NCBI GenBank assembly: GCA_938091165.1
Contig: CALKNK010000035.1
Location: 1 to 47,338, forward strand
Source: an uncultured Ilumatobacter sp.
Lineage (GTDB): Bacteria > Actinomycetota > Acidimicrobiia > Acidimicrobiales > Ilumatobacteraceae
Direction: 5' to 3'
DNA length: 47,338 bases
In this document: positions 8,990 through 17,411 of the stretch, one piece after another
Position numbering within the stretch: the first letter of the stretch is position 1
Layout of the letters: every line of letters starts with the position of its first letter
Notes under the pieces: model-generated
The model's input: only the letters and a program-made list of their open reading frames with translations
Database searches by the model: none
What the model was told of the DNA's origin: nothing
Made by a program: the position numbers and the translations under genes

Positions 8990-9805
8990 ATGACCGACAC
9001 GACCGCAGGCGAGAACGAGCAGCAGGTGCATATCCGTACGGGAACAACCGAGGACATCGACTGGACGTCGGCGTTGAGTCGACTTGACAAGGTGCTCCGA
9101 ATTCGCACCACGCCAATCGGCATGAAACTGTTCCGGACCGTCGAGGAGATGGAGGCAGTGCCAAAGATCCGGCGGCCGAAGGACGTGCACACAGCGGACC
9201 AGATTGTTTCAATGGCGTCGCGTCTCAATTGGACTGTCGGGATCACCGGAACTGACCTCGTCGGCGCACAGTGCCAAGCGGTGCTTGGTCTCGGAGCGCA
9301 AGATGACGAGTGGTACTCCGGACAACACATGGCCGGCGTCTGGTTCGAAACCATCGAAGACTCAGCGGCTCATCAGGCGGCGATGACAGTCGTACCCGTC
9401 GGCCACTACCAAGCTATGGCTGTGTCGCCGCTCAGCACGGGACGCCTCGACCCGCCTGACATTTGCATGATCTACGCCACGCCCGGACAGATGATTTTGC
9501 TGATCAACGGACTGCAGTGGTCGGGGTACAAGAAGCTCGAATGGGGTTGCGTCGGTGAGTCGTCTTGCGCTGACTCGTGGGGTAGAGCACTTTCGACTGG
9601 TGAGCCAAGTCTGTCGATTCCGTGTTATGCCGAGCGCCGCTACGGCGGTGTGCAAGATGACGAGCTTCTGATGGCACTGACGGGTGACCAGCTGGTCACT
9701 GCGATCAATGGAATGGAGGCACTGTCGCGAAATGGGCTGCGCTACCCGATCCCACCTTACGGAATTCAAACCGACGCTCGTGCGGGTCTCGGCGCAAGTT
9801 ACTGA
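8990..9805 (+). CDS. DUF169 family protein
   Basis: This 271-residue soluble protein matches the DUF169 (COG2043-type) family. Typical traits are RTTPIGMKLF near residue 45, the central YSGQHMAG segment, and Cys-containing LEWGCVGESSCADSW followed by SIPCYAERRYGG. ATG 8990 is preferred because GGAG lies 8 nt upstream, although the frame is open further back. No biochemical function is established for the family. The conserved Cys residues and Gly-rich segments are compatible with a metal or redox role, but that is inference. It sits behind the MalY-type gene and converges on the P450 operon. Confidence 0.75.
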   Translation: MTDTTAGENEQQVHIRTGTTEDIDWTSALSRLDKVLRIRTTPIGMKLFRTVEEMEAVPKIRRPKDVHTADQIVSMASRLNWTVGITGTDLVGAQCQAVLGLGAQDDEWYSGQHMAGVWFETIEDSAAHQAAMTVVPVGHYQAMAVSPLSTGRLDPPDICMIYATPGQMILLINGLQWSGYKKLEWGCVGESSCADSWGRALSTGEPSLSIPCYAERRYGGVQDDELLMALTGDQLVTAINGMEALSRNGLRYPIPPYGIQTDARAGLGASY

Positions 9806-9877
9806 CGGTTAGTCTTGCGTTCGGTCTGATCTTGGGTCGTCAGCGGATTCGGCGATCAACTTTGCTTCGGGAGAGTA

Positions 9878-11116
9878 TTACCGAAACAGCCTGCGAGTAA
9901 CCGGGAGCGCCGTTGGTCCTCGCCCGAGCAGAACGTTGCCCCAACTCACATTCGTACCGGGCCGTAGGGTGATGTCGGGGTAGCGCTCGACCAGGCGCCC
10001 GATGGCGACTTCAGTCTCAAGACGGGCGAGGGCAGCTCCCAGGCAGAAGTGGCCGCCATATCCGTAACCGAGATGAGCCCGACCGTTCCGACGGTCGAGT
10101 GTGAGCTCGTTGGGGTGGTCGAACACTGCTGGGTCGCGGTTCGCTCCGAGCACACCGAGGAAGACGGTCTGGCCGGAATCGAGGTGGACGTTGGAGCGCT
10201 CGTGTGCCTCGCCGACGACGCGGACCATCAGCTTGGTCGAGCCGTCGAATCGATGGAGCTCTTCTAGCGCCGAAACTAATGCTTCAGGATGCTCGAGCAG
10301 CCACAGACGTTGCCGATCATGAGTGAGGAGCGAGTGCATCGAGTTGGATATGAGATTGGTCGTCGTCTCGTGGCCTCCGAACAACAACAGTGTCAGTGCC
10401 CCGACGAGTTCAGTTGGGGCGAGGCCTGTATCAGGATCGTCGTTGGTCACGGCGATCAGTGCCGAGATCAAGTTGTCGGTGGGGGCGTCGGTATAGCGTT
10501 CGACCAGGTCGCTGAAGTAGTCAACGAACTTGGCGCTTCCAGCAATAGCTCGCTCCACTCCCGCAGCACGGTTGGCCGTGCCGAACACGATCGCGGCGAG
10601 TTGGTCGCTCCAGTGTTTGAACTCATCGCGATCCTCTGCAGGTACACCAAGAAGTTCGGCAATCACGATTGCCGGGAGCGGGAATGCGAAGTCGCGCACA
10701 AGGTCGGGTTCGTCGATGGATGCGAACTGCTCGAGCAGTTCGTCGACGATCTTCTCGATCCTCGGTCTGAGTCCGGCAACGCGTGACGGTGTGAATGCGC
10801 GACTCAGTGGTTCCCGCAGTCGCGTGTGCTCTGGCTCATCATGGAACACCATCCAGCCACGCAATAGCTCAAACGTCTGTCCCATAGCTGCTTGGGTTTC
10901 GGCATCAAGTCGTTGTTCAAGCGGTGTCAACCGGTTACTCGAGAGACGTTGGTCGTGAAACCCGAGTCGTACGGCCTCGTAGGTGGTGAAGAGCCATGCT
11001 CGATGCCGAGCGAGCCACACGACATCGCCCAGTGCTCGGAGTTCAGCAAAGGTTCGGTGCGGATTTCTGATGACGCCAGCCGACAGGAGGTCGACGTCGC
11101 TCTCAATGCGTTTCAT
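9878..11116 (-). CDS. cytochrome P450
   Basis: A 412-residue soluble bacterial P450. The I-helix oxygen-activation motif is LFGGHETTTN, the K-helix ExxR is ELHR, and the haem-binding loop is HLGYGYGGHFCLGAALARLE with the axial Cys. Length and motifs fit the CYP107/CYP125-like bacterial class; the exact CYP family cannot be assigned by eye. ATG 11116 overlaps the thiolase stop as ATGA, so it is translationally coupled to the upstream thiolase and DUF35 genes. This suggests oxidation of a CoA-linked or lipid substrate in the same pathway. It needs a ferredoxin and reductase encoded elsewhere. Confidence 0.92.
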   Translation of the reverse strand: MKRIESDVDLLSAGVIRNPHRTFAELRALGDVVWLARHRAWLFTTYEAVRLGFHDQRLSSNRLTPLEQRLDAETQAAMGQTFELLRGWMVFHDEPEHTRLREPLSRAFTPSRVAGLRPRIEKIVDELLEQFASIDEPDLVRDFAFPLPAIVIAELLGVPAEDRDEFKHWSDQLAAIVFGTANRAAGVERAIAGSAKFVDYFSDLVERYTDAPTDNLISALIAVTNDDPDTGLAPTELVGALTLLLFGGHETTTNLISNSMHSLLTHDRQRLWLLEHPEALVSALEELHRFDGSTKLMVRVVGEAHERSNVHLDSGQTVFLGVLGANRDPAVFDHPNELTLDRRNGRAHLGYGYGGHFCLGAALARLETEVAIGRLVERYPDITLRPGTNVSWGNVLLGRGPTALPVTRRLFR

Positions 11117-12264
11117 CGAGTTGGCCCGCGCAGTAGCGCGATGACGCAGGCATTTGCGTCAACTCCGGCTGCACCGCCACCCATTGTCTCGAGCAGCGCA
11201 ATTTCGGCATCGGCCACCTGTCGGTCAGCGGCCTGGCCACGGAGCTGCCAGACCAGTTCGGCAGTTTGCGCAAGCCCAGTCGAGCCAAGAGGATGGCCGC
11301 GCGACAGCAGCCCGCCGCTCGGGTTGACTGGCTGGGGACCACCAAGTTGTGTGTGGCCTGACGGTGCGAGCTCCGCTCCATGACCTTGGGCAGCGACTCC
11401 GATTGCCTCAAGGGTGAGTATCTCGCCGATCGTGAATGCGTCGTGCACTTCGAACACGTCGACGTCTTGAACACTCAGCCCAGTTTCAGCGAACGCTCGT
11501 GCGGCAGTAGAGGCGACGGTCCTGAACCCCCATGGGGCATCGTCGACTGATGTCCATAGCGGCCCAGAAGAGAACTGACTGGTCATGATCTCGACATGGC
11601 TATTACTACTGGCGTTGAATGTGGTCACGACTGCGGCGCCGGCGCCGTCTGACATCGGGCAGCACTGGAGCAGCGTGAGCGGCCCGGCGATTGGCCGGCT
11701 TTCCAACACCTCGGCGCTTGTTGGGGGCGTACCCGACAGGTGCGCTCGCGGATTCAGAGCGCCGTGTGCCTTGTTTTTTACCGCCACCTCGGCCAGAAGA
11801 GCAGCGTCGAGTTGATGTTGCTGAACATACCGACTGGCCTGTAACGCGTAGAGCGCCGGCATAGCGAGTCCTGCTCGTCCTTCAGGGTCGCCTGGTTCGG
11901 GGACGATCGGACCCGCAAACTTTGTTGAGAGTTGCTCGACGCCGACGGCGAGCACGTTGTTGTAGCGACCCGAGGCGACAGCATGTTGTGCTTCGTGCAA
12001 TGCCACCGTGCCGCTGGCACATGCTGCTTCGATCTTAAACGCCGGGATACCACCAAGACCCGCTCCGGCTAGGACGCGATTCGCCACGCCAGGCGGTCCG
12101 AAGACTGAACCCACAAATGCCGCATCGAATTCGGACACGCTCAAGCCGCTGTCGTCGACCGCCTCAGCGATTGCTTCCCAGGCGAGTTCCTCGATCCGTT
12201 GCTCCGGGAAGCGCCCAAACGATGAAGTCCCGACGCCAGCGATGCCGACCCGTCGGCTACTCAC
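11113..12264 (-). CDS. thiolase family / SCP2-type lipid-transfer protein
   Basis: A 383-residue protein of the SCP2-thiolase-like family. The nucleophile region reads EAACASGTVALHEA, so the catalytic Cys is kept. EVHDAFTIGEILTLEAIG corresponds to the HDCF block of SCP2 thiolases, with Ala in place of Cys, and NPSGGLLSRGHPLGSTG is the C-terminal GHP block. The last block, ETMGGGAAG, lacks the second Cys of biosynthetic thiolases. GTG 12264 overlaps the upstream DUF35 stop as GTGA. Such proteins act with a DUF35 partner in side-chain or beta-oxidation-like cleavage of steroid or acyl-CoA thioesters, or as aldolases. Confidence 0.88.
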   Translation of the reverse strand: MSSRRVGIAGVGTSSFGRFPEQRIEELAWEAIAEAVDDSGLSVSEFDAAFVGSVFGPPGVANRVLAGAGLGGIPAFKIEAACASGTVALHEAQHAVASGRYNNVLAVGVEQLSTKFAGPIVPEPGDPEGRAGLAMPALYALQASRYVQQHQLDAALLAEVAVKNKAHGALNPRAHLSGTPPTSAEVLESRPIAGPLTLLQCCPMSDGAGAAVVTTFNASSNSHVEIMTSQFSSGPLWTSVDDAPWGFRTVASTAARAFAETGLSVQDVDVFEVHDAFTIGEILTLEAIGVAAQGHGAELAPSGHTQLGGPQPVNPSGGLLSRGHPLGSTGLAQTAELVWQLRGQAADRQVADAEIALLETMGGGAAGVDANACVIALLRGPTR

Positions 12265-12623
12265 TGCCCGACCGCCTTGACGGTGAGATTGCCGTTTTCT
12301 TCTCCGGTGAACCGGACGAGGCCCCCGGCGGGGACTTCGTTGCCGCCGACGACCTGTGCAAGGACGCGTGGTCCGGCGTCGACATCGATGTAGGCCAAGA
12401 CAAAGGGTGGGGCGAGTTCGCCGATACGAAGATGAACCGTTGCTGACGACCAAACCACACCCGTAGGCCCGAAGTCGGTCGCAATGGTGTTACCGAGACA
12501 TCTTTCGCAACGAGGGTGGCGGCGCGCAGCATTGTGGCCGCAAGCTGTGCAAGTAGAACCTGCAATCCGACCGCCGATCAAGCAGGGACGCGGATCAGCG
12601 GGGGTCGGAGTGGTCGCTGGCAC
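12261..12623 (-). CDS. DUF35 Zn-ribbon/OB-fold protein
   Basis: A protein of about 120 residues with the rubredoxin-like zinc ribbon STCTACGHNAARRHPRCERC (two CxxC pairs), followed by an OB-fold segment (GVVWSSATVHLRI, PFVLAYIDVDAGPRVLAQV). This is the architecture of the partner subunits of thiolases and Ltp-type aldolases, such as ChsH2 in steroid side-chain degradation. GTG 12623 is the preferred start: longer frames would collide with the divergent acyl-CoA synthetase gene. Its stop overlaps the thiolase start, so the two products probably form a complex. Confidence 0.82.
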   Translation of the reverse strand: MPATTPTPADPRPCLIGGRIAGSTCTACGHNAARRHPRCERCLGNTIATDFGPTGVVWSSATVHLRIGELAPPFVLAYIDVDAGPRVLAQVVGGNEVPAGGLVRFTGEENGNLTVKAVGQ

Positions 12624-12782
12624 AACTTCACTCAAGCAGGCGGAAGCCTCGCGGAGCAACTTGGAGTGGCCTGCGGTCTGAGGTTCCCTGACCTCTAGCG
12701 CTGGTGTATCGGCGTGACCGGGACGTGACTCTTTTACACCGTCGGCTCGTCGGTGCCAACGGTCACCGGCGACACTAGACAT

Positions 12783-14354
12783 ATGGACGTCCGTGGACTC
12801 ATGGCCCAGGCCGCAACTCTCAACGCTCGGCGCACTGCGGTGATCCACGGCGATCGTCGACTGACCTTTGAAGAAGCATGGAGGCGGGGGATTCAGCTCG
12901 CAAATGCCCTCCTCGCACTGGAGTTGCATCCTGGCGATCGAGTCGGCGTACTCGAAGACAACAGCATCGAGGCACAGGACTTTTTCGCAGGTGCAACGAT
13001 TGCTGGACTAGTACGAGTGCCGCTTTACGCTCGCAATTCTGCTGAGGCACACACCCACATGCTTGCTCACACTGGTTGTCGTGCGGTGGTTGTGGCCGAG
13101 CAGTACGCGCACGAGATTGACGCGATCCGTAGTGACCTCCCGGGCGTCGAACATGTCGTGGTGCGGGGTCGTCATGATGGTCTGGACTACGAGGAGTGGC
13201 TTGCGTCCTACAGTGATGTGGATCCGCAGGTACCAATCGATCCGGATGACTGGTACATCATCCGCCATACCGGGGGGACTACCGGCAAGCCCAAAGGAGT
13301 TGCCTACACCCATCGGTCATGGCTGGCTGCAGGTCGCGATTGGTTCTACAACTTCCCACCGATGGTCGCTGGTGAGCGATGTCTCCATGTCGGACCGATC
13401 TCGCACGGTTCGGGGTACCTCTACACGCCGACCTGGTTGAGTGGCGGGTGCAATGTGCTGCTCGACCACTTCGAGCCATCGGACACGATTGGGGTAATGG
13501 AGCGCGAACAGGTGGGGTACATGTTTGCAGTCCCAGCGATGCTCAACGCACTCGCTCGTGAAGAAACCGCCTGTAACCGTGATTGGTCGGCTCTGAAGGT
13601 GATTCAGATCGGTGGCGCGCCCATCGCCGACGAGACAGCGCTACTTGCTCGGGATGTGTTTGGGATGGTGCTGTATCAGGGCTTTGGGCAGACCGAAGCC
13701 CTGCCCGTGTGCATGATGGGCCCCGAGGAGTGGTTTTCCGACGTGGAAGGCTCTGAGCCATTGCGGTCGACCGGTCGGGCCCTGCCGTTTGCATATCTTC
13801 AGATCCGTGACCCGGAAAATCCGAGCATCGAGTGTCCCATCGGTCAGCAAGGTGAGATCGCAATCAAGTGCGACGGCCAGATGCTTGAGTTTTGGGAGAA
13901 CCCCGAGGCGACCGCCGAACGGATCACCACCGATGGTTTTGTACTCACCGGGGATATTGGCCGACTTGACGAGAACGGCTATCTGTACGTACTTGACCGT
14001 AAAGATGACATGATCATCTCCGGCGGTTTCAATATTTGGCCGGCCGAACTAGAGAACGTCATTGCTGACCATCCTGGCGTCGTCGAGGTCGCTGTCTTTG
14101 CTGTCCCAGACGAAAAGTGGGGTGAGACGCCGATGGCAGTGTGCGCGGTAGCAGACGGTGTTGCCGTCGACGATGCAGCGGTCGCCGATGAGATCAGAAC
14201 CCTGTGCGCAAGTCGCCTTGGCTCGTATAAGAAGCCGACGCACGTCGAACTGTGGGCTGAAGCGTTGCCGAAGAGCCCGGTGGGAAAGATCCAGCGCAAG
14301 ATCTTGCGTGAGCCGCATTGGGTTGGATTCGATCGCCGTGTGGCTGGTACCTGA
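12783..14354 (+). CDS. acyl-CoA synthetase (AMP-dependent ligase)
   Basis: A 523-residue ANL-superfamily ligase. Visible motifs are the P-loop HTGGTTGKPKGVAYTH, YQGFGQTEA, LTGDIGRLDENGYLYVLDRKDDMI followed by SGGFNIWPAE, and the C-terminal catalytic Lys in SPVGKIQRKILR. It should activate a carboxylic acid to its CoA thioester using ATP. ATG 12783 (MDVRGLM) is chosen over the upstream ATG because the family starts near this point. It is divergent from the DUF35-thiolase-P450 genes and lies 46 bp before an MDR dehydrogenase, so the whole block probably feeds one lipid or aromatic acid pathway. Substrate chain type is not predictable. Confidence 0.9.
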   Translation: MDVRGLMAQAATLNARRTAVIHGDRRLTFEEAWRRGIQLANALLALELHPGDRVGVLEDNSIEAQDFFAGATIAGLVRVPLYARNSAEAHTHMLAHTGCRAVVVAEQYAHEIDAIRSDLPGVEHVVVRGRHDGLDYEEWLASYSDVDPQVPIDPDDWYIIRHTGGTTGKPKGVAYTHRSWLAAGRDWFYNFPPMVAGERCLHVGPISHGSGYLYTPTWLSGGCNVLLDHFEPSDTIGVMEREQVGYMFAVPAMLNALAREETACNRDWSALKVIQIGGAPIADETALLARDVFGMVLYQGFGQTEALPVCMMGPEEWFSDVEGSEPLRSTGRALPFAYLQIRDPENPSIECPIGQQGEIAIKCDGQMLEFWENPEATAERITTDGFVLTGDIGRLDENGYLYVLDRKDDMIISGGFNIWPAELENVIADHPGVVEVAVFAVPDEKWGETPMAVCAVADGVAVDDAAVADEIRTLCASRLGSYKKPTHVELWAEALPKSPVGKIQRKILREPHWVGFDRRVAGT

Positions 14355-14400
14355 CCGCTTGGAGCAAAGTGAAAGGGGTCGAATCGCGTAGTGTGCGAGG

Positions 14401-15372
14401 ATGAAGATCTGGCGTCTTAAGCAACACGGCAACCCCCTCGAACAGCTCGAACTGGTAGATGAAGACGCCCCCAAACCCGGCCCAGGCGAGGTCCTGATCG
14501 ACCAGGAAGCGGTTGGCCTTGCGTTTCCCGATGTGCTTTCCTGCCGAGGCATGTATCAGGTGAAGTCGTATCCCGGACACACACCAGGTGGGGAGTCATG
14601 TGGAACGGTCGCAGCGCTTGGTGAAGGTGTTGCCGGAGTCGAGGTGGGCCAACGCGTGGTGTACCTCGGAAGTGGCGGGCTTGCTGAACAGGTCGTGCAT
14701 CCGGCGGCCGGAGTGTTCGTCGTGCCCGGCGGGGTGTCGGCTGAGACCGCCGCTGCAATCCCGATCAACTACTGCACAACCCTCTACGCGCTGGAGGATC
14801 GGGCGAAGCTCCAGTCGGGGGAATCGGTGCTCATTACCGGAGCCGCAGGCGGTACTGGTACCGCAGCGATCCAACTGTCGAAGGCAATGGGGGCAACCAC
14901 GATTGCGATCGCCGGCGGTGAAACCAAGGTCGGGGTGCTGCGAGATGTTGGGGCGGACGTCGTCATCGACCACCAGGAGAACCCCGATTGGGTCGATTTG
15001 GTACGCAAAGCGAGTGGCGGTGGAGTCGACGTCGCCTATGACCCGGTTGGTGGGGACACCTTTCACCAAGTGCGTCGCTGCATGGGCTGGGACGGACGTC
15101 TTCTAGTGATCGGCTTTGTCGCCGGCATCCCCGAGTACAAGACCAACCACGCACTGCTGAAGAGCTACTCGGTTGTTGGGGTGCACTGGGGTGCTGCTCT
15201 TGCACGCTTCCCCGACGCACTCGGCGAGCAGATGCGAACGCTGCTCGAGATGGCAGCAGCAGGGACCATCGACCCGCCGTTGTACCCCCCCTACTCCTTC
15301 GATCAGGCGGCCCAAGCTCTCCAAGACCTCGCCGACCGGAAGACTCACGGCAAAGTAGTCGCCAGGTTCTGA
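14401..15372 (+). CDS. NADPH:quinone oxidoreductase-like MDR family protein
   Basis: A 323-residue zinc-independent medium-chain dehydrogenase/reductase. The N-terminal GroES-like domain includes PKPGPGEVLIDQEAVGLAFPDVLSC split by the conserved PD, and HTPGGESCGTVAALGEGV. The Rossmann dinucleotide motif is LITGAAGGTGTAAIQLSK. Structural zinc Cys residues are absent, as expected for quinone oxidoreductase or enoyl-CoA reductase relatives. It could reduce an enoyl-CoA or enone intermediate of the adjacent acyl-CoA pathway; that is inferred from context. It converges on the methyltransferase gene, with stop codons 21 bp apart. Confidence 0.85.
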   Translation: MKIWRLKQHGNPLEQLELVDEDAPKPGPGEVLIDQEAVGLAFPDVLSCRGMYQVKSYPGHTPGGESCGTVAALGEGVAGVEVGQRVVYLGSGGLAEQVVHPAAGVFVVPGGVSAETAAAIPINYCTTLYALEDRAKLQSGESVLITGAAGGTGTAAIQLSKAMGATTIAIAGGETKVGVLRDVGADVVIDHQENPDWVDLVRKASGGGVDVAYDPVGGDTFHQVRRCMGWDGRLLVIGFVAGIPEYKTNHALLKSYSVVGVHWGAALARFPDALGEQMRTLLEMAAAGTIDPPLYPPYSFDQAAQALQDLADRKTHGKVVARF

Positions 15373-15393
15373 GGAGAGGTCCGGGCAGGCTGC

Positions 15394-16299
15394 TTAGCAG
15401 TAGCGGCGGGCAAGTTCGGCGATGTGCTCCGGGTACATATCGCAGCAGCCGCCGATAATGGTCGCCCCGTCGCAGACCCACTTGTCCACTATGTCGGCGT
15501 ATGTGGCCGCCGTCAGTTCGTCACGCCGTTCGTGAATTACTTCGTTAGCCCGGTAATTCGGATCGTTAACGTTAGGGAACGCGTTGGCGTAGGCGCCTAT
15601 AGCGACATCAATCCCAGCTTTGCTGAATTCGGTACGCAGCTCGCGTAGTGCTGGTCCGGTCTGTTCGGGTAGCGAGCAATTGAACAGTACGCCGTCGACG
15701 ACGTTGAGATGCCGGCCAACGGCTTCAACGATTTGTGGGATCGTTTCGCCTGAACGAATCGCAATGCTCTTCCCGTACTGATCCGGGAGTGCGAATGCCG
15801 CCCAGAGCGGCTTGTGTGACTCGTGTGCGGTCACTGCCGCCACGATGGTTTCGAGTTCACCGCACTGGCTCATCGTCTCAGCGACCCATCGGTCGACGTA
15901 AGGGTCGAGCTTGCGTACCAACATTTCGTAAATCGGAGACGCCCGCTCGGGCTCGAATTTGTCGGGCTGATACGAACCGAAGATCGGGGGAAGCGATCCG
16001 GCGACGAGCACCTTGGATGGTGCGGCGTCTGCGGCTTCGCGCGCAAGGCGTCCCGCAAGTGCTGCGAGTTCGGCACCGCGGGCCTCGATGAGGTGATCGC
16101 CGAGGTGGAATGGCACGACTGCGTAGTTGTTCGTGATGATCAACTGGGCGCCGGCTTCGATGAAGTTGCGGTGAGCCTCGAGGACGAAATTAGGAGCCTC
16201 GATGAGGGCGAGAGCCGACCATTCGGGCTGGCGAAACGGCGCGCCGATTCTTCGAAGCTCCTTACCCATCCCTCCGTCAATGACTAAGACATCCGACAT
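15394..16299 (-). CDS. homocysteine S-methyltransferase family protein
   Basis: A 301-residue TIM-barrel protein of the MmuM/BHMT Pfam family. It starts with LVIDGGMGKELRRIG and carries the zinc ligands in VLFNCSLPEQ and the C-terminal IIGGCC. Family members transfer a methyl group from S-methylmethionine, betaine or a similar donor to homocysteine. The HREFI-type segments differ from well-known MmuM, so the donor is open. ATG 16299 is preferred over TTG 16347. The gene lies 4.8 kb from the C1 operon and is not part of it. Its upstream region is AT-rich and shared with the HBHA/phasin-like gene. Confidence 0.82.
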   Translation of the reverse strand: MSDVLVIDGGMGKELRRIGAPFRQPEWSALALIEAPNFVLEAHRNFIEAGAQLIITNNYAVVPFHLGDHLIEARGAELAALAGRLAREAADAAPSKVLVAGSLPPIFGSYQPDKFEPERASPIYEMLVRKLDPYVDRWVAETMSQCGELETIVAAVTAHESHKPLWAAFALPDQYGKSIAIRSGETIPQIVEAVGRHLNVVDGVLFNCSLPEQTGPALRELRTEFSKAGIDVAIGAYANAFPNVNDPNYRANEVIHERRDELTAATYADIVDKWVCDGATIIGGCCDMYPEHIAELARRYC

Positions 16300-16470
16300 T
16301 GGTGTGAAAGCTATATCTCCAGGAAATACGTCAGGCGTCTTATGCAAACTATTTCATGCAAATGTCTTATAAAACGCGGAGTGCGTGATAAAGTACGCAT
16401 TAAGACAATACACCAAGCAGTCGATCCGGACCGGTTCGACACCCCCAACAACAGGAAGTCGAGATATCCA
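16300..16470. promoter_or_regulatory. AT-rich divergent promoter region with repeated GTCTTA boxes
   Basis: This 171-bp region separates the methyltransferase and HBHA/phasin-like genes and is visibly more AT-rich than its neighbours. GTCTTA occurs at 16337-16342 and 16364-16369 on the plus strand, and as its reverse complement at 16401-16406. TGCGT/ACGCA (16382-16386, 16395-16399) forms an inverted repeat, and TATAAAA lies at 16368-16374. It plausibly holds both promoters and binding sites for the nearby XRE regulator; this is inference. Confidence 0.4.
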
Positions 16471-16878
16471 ATGCGTTCCCAAATCACTAACATCGCCGAA
16501 AGGTTCAACGAGCAGGTCATCGATCAGCTCAACAAGGCCGGCAAGACTTACACCAAGACCAACGACCGTGTGCTTGACGCCATTGTCGATACCAACCGCA
16601 AGGCCGTTGATTTCGTAGTCAAAACCGCCGATCAGGCCCCTCGCATCGGGCTCGATTTCGAGGTGCCGATGGTTGATCGCGTTGAGTTCCCCACCCCCGC
16701 CGACGCCGGCAAGCGCTACCTTGACGCCGTCGAGCGCCTCGCTGAGATCAACCGCGACGTCAGCGAGCGCGTGATGTCGAGCTTTCCCGCCGACAAAACG
16801 GCTGCAGTTCAGAAGCCGGCGGCCAAGAAGCCAGCGACCAAGAAGGCTTCGGCTCGTGAGGCTGTCACTAAGAAGTGA
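16471..16878 (+). CDS. HBHA/phasin-like protein with Lys/Ala-rich tail
   Basis: A 135-residue protein with a long, mainly helical, heptad-compatible body (TNIAERFNEQVIDQLNKAG, then YLDAVERLAEINRDVSERVM) and a C-terminal AAKKPATKKAS-type tail ending AVTKK. This layout resembles mycobacterial heparin-binding haemagglutinin (HBHA) and granule-associated phasin-like proteins. The XRE regulator gene directly downstream supports this: in Mycobacterium an XRE regulator (Rv0474) is the neighbour of hbhA (Rv0475). ATG 16471 is chosen because upstream in-frame residues are unlike the body. Likely roles are surface or nucleoid/lipid-inclusion binding; which one applies is not decided by sequence. No signal peptide is seen. 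Confidence 0.65.
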   Translation: MRSQITNIAERFNEQVIDQLNKAGKTYTKTNDRVLDAIVDTNRKAVDFVVKTADQAPRIGLDFEVPMVDRVEFPTPADAGKRYLDAVERLAEINRDVSERVMSSFPADKTAAVQKPAAKKPATKKASAREAVTKK

Positions 16879-16898
16879 GATCGTGCGGCACGCATCTC

Positions 16899-16984
16899 CT
16901 TTCCCAGCGGGAAGGTCAGCCGTTGAACACACCAATAGGGGAACGGCACTGTGTTCGGCACGTTGTCGTCCCTCTATTAGTTTT
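16899..16984 (+). terminator. inverted repeats between the HBHA-like and XRE genes
   Basis: CTTTCCC/GGGAAGG (16899-16905, 16909-16915) forms a 7-bp stem with one G-T pair and a 3-nt loop. A second, imperfect inverted repeat pairs AATAGGGG with CCCTCTATT further on. Neither has a clear U-tract, so attenuation or partial termination before the regulator gene is only a possibility. Confidence 0.3.
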
Positions 16985-17011
16985 CCGCCAAGAAGTGAGA
17001 AGATGACGTAG

Positions 17012-17383
17012 ATGTCCACCAGCTCTAGCGACAGCAATCCGCTCGGAGTCGGAGCGCTTGGGGACTTCATCCGTAGTCAGCGGCGACTCGCTGAACTTAG
17101 TCAGCGTGAACTCGCCAAGCTGGCCGATCTCTCTGACGCTTACCTCAGCCAACTCGAACGAGGGCTCCACGAGCCATCGGTTCGAGTCGTCAATGGATTG
17201 TCATCGGCGCTCAATGTTCCCGCTGAGAAGCTGCTGAACTTTCTTGGCCGAGAACGAACCGAAGGTGCCGACGCGGTGACCACGGAGTCAGCAATCGCCA
17301 CCGATGAAACATTGACTGATGCTCAAAAGCAGTCCTTGCTTGACGTTTACCGTGCTTTTATCGCCGCCAACGAACACACCTAA
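17012..17383 (+). CDS. XRE-family helix-turn-helix regulator
   Basis: A 123-residue cytoplasmic DNA-binding protein. Residues about 18-73 form the Cro/C1-type HTH: FIRSQRRLAELSQRELAKLA, then SDAYLSQLERGLHEPSVRVV. A short acidic linker and a helical C-terminal tail (LTDAQKQSLLDVYRAFIAA) follow, the same layout as the Rv0474-type regulators that neighbour hbhA. It probably controls the preceding gene and itself. It ends 28 bp before the convergent udp gene. Confidence 0.85.
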   Translation: MSTSSSDSNPLGVGALGDFIRSQRRLAELSQRELAKLADLSDAYLSQLERGLHEPSVRVVNGLSSALNVPAEKLLNFLGRERTEGADAVTTESAIATDETLTDAQKQSLLDVYRAFIAANEHT

Positions 17384-17411
17384 TGTCAGTTGCTGCAAGG
17401 ATGTAGGATGA

